A stretch of DNA of 64,000 nt, from contig NZ_JAIUGV010000016.1 in NCBI RefSeq assembly GCF_020164745.1, forward strand, positions 60,111 through 124,110, in the 5' to 3' direction. Of this stretch, positions 63,717 to 64,000 are shown one piece after another (positions within the stretch are counted from its first letter, which is position 1; every line of letters begins with the position of its first letter). The DNA is from Mesorhizobium sp. ES1-4. Its GTDB lineage: Bacteria; Pseudomonadota; Alphaproteobacteria; Rhizobiales; Rhizobiaceae. Both the position numbers and the translations under genes were made by a program. The notes under the pieces were generated by a model. That model was given only the letters and a program-made list of their open reading frames with translations. It had not been told where the DNA came from and did no database searches.

Positions 63717-64000
63717 TCACCTTACTGACAATCGCCACGCCGGATCGGGGCAGAATTGCGGTTCATTTAGGTGCCCAACAGCCGGGGTACTGATAGGGAC
63801 CATCCATGGCTGCGGGCTTGGCCAGCCGCCTAGTACGATTCGCATTTTGTCGACGCGGGTGACCTGCACGTCCTGGCCGTTCGGCTTGCGTAGACCGGCG
63901 CCGCTCCGGTGTGTCACCGCATCGAAATCGACTTCTAACGCACGTTTTTGGCGTGCCAGGTTTGTAGCAAAACGGCCGCCTCGGTCCGATTTCGCACGCC
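63717..64000 (-). CDS. C-terminal part of an unidentified open frame at the right edge
   Basis: One minus-strand frame is open from the window edge to a stop at 63717, about 94 residues including LARQKRALEVDFDAVTHRSG and RKPNGQDVQVTRVDK. The upstream part lies outside the window, so neither length nor family can be judged. A GTG at 63917 could give a 66-residue product. It could be a real gene's end or chance. Confidence 0.35.
   Translation of the reverse strand, partial: RAKSDRGGRFATNLARQKRALEVDFDAVTHRSGAGLRKPNGQDVQVTRVDKMRIVLGGWPSPQPWMVPISTPAVGHLNEPQFCPDPAWRLSVR

Overview
The window comes from a GC-rich (low-to-mid 60s percent by eye) alphaproteobacterial chromosome, most likely a Mesorhizobium or a close Rhizobiales relative. 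The support is the set of rhizobial small families (DUF768-, DUF982-, DUF1236-, DUF6894- and DUF1127-like proteins), a ROSE-type RNA thermometer before hsp20, RegB/RegA (ActS/ActR) behind cyoABCD, the hisS-hisZ-hisG order, and palindromic intergenic repeats of the RIME kind. No rRNA, tRNA, CRISPR array or intact mobile element was recognised. The left edge cuts guaA and the right edge cuts an unidentified frame.

Layout. 1-5 kb: guaA (partial), an MTA/SAH nucleosidase, a thioesterase, tspO, rsmB, aqpZ. 5-10.5 kb: divergent katG/oxyR, a decayed ABC-transporter ATPase fragment, an AraC regulator and a divergent SDR. 10.5-16 kb: one minus-strand run hisS-hisZ-hisG followed by an acyl-CoA synthetase. 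16-19 kb: a small membrane protein, tag, an L,D-transpeptidase and a FolD-like protein with changed catalytic residues. 19-28 kb: a 2-hydroxyacid module, glcDEF on the minus strand and a GntR regulator plus lldD on the plus strand, linked by two related 21-bp operators, with a DUF3422 protein between them. 28-38 kb: housekeeping genes (glutamine amidotransferase, rsmE, gshA, xseA, a P1 peptidase) with a DUF937 repeat protein, DUF1127, a LysR regulator and DUF768. 38-44 kb: an SDR with Phe in place of the catalytic Tyr, a candidate anti-Shine-Dalgarno small RNA, a FAD oxidoreductase and a hexuronate cluster (uxuA, GntR, SDR).

44-64 kb has a stress and respiration character. It holds a DUF1236 protein with 72-bp tandem repeats, AlkB, a KTSC protein, hsp20 with an RpoH-like promoter and ROSE element, a DUF982 protein, DUF763, then cyoABCD-surf1-regB-regA as one overlapping operon divergent from an MFS transporter, an HD-domain protein, DUF6894, two Crp/Fnr regulators, a PQQ-type sugar dehydrogenase lipoprotein with a coupled DUF2231 membrane protein, and several tiny genes. 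Four genes here (DUF1236, KTSC, HD, DUF2231) are preceded by the same GGAAC-N17-GTT motif, matching the EcfG/RpoE2 general-stress promoter. The last kilobase is degenerate and carries a transposase N-terminal remnant.

No wholly new multi-gene system stands out. The best leads are the probable EcfG regulon, the shared glc/lld operator, the anti-SD small RNA candidate, the altered FolD and the unassigned perfect palindrome between cyoA and the MFS gene. All assignments come from reading the sequence; no database search was run.
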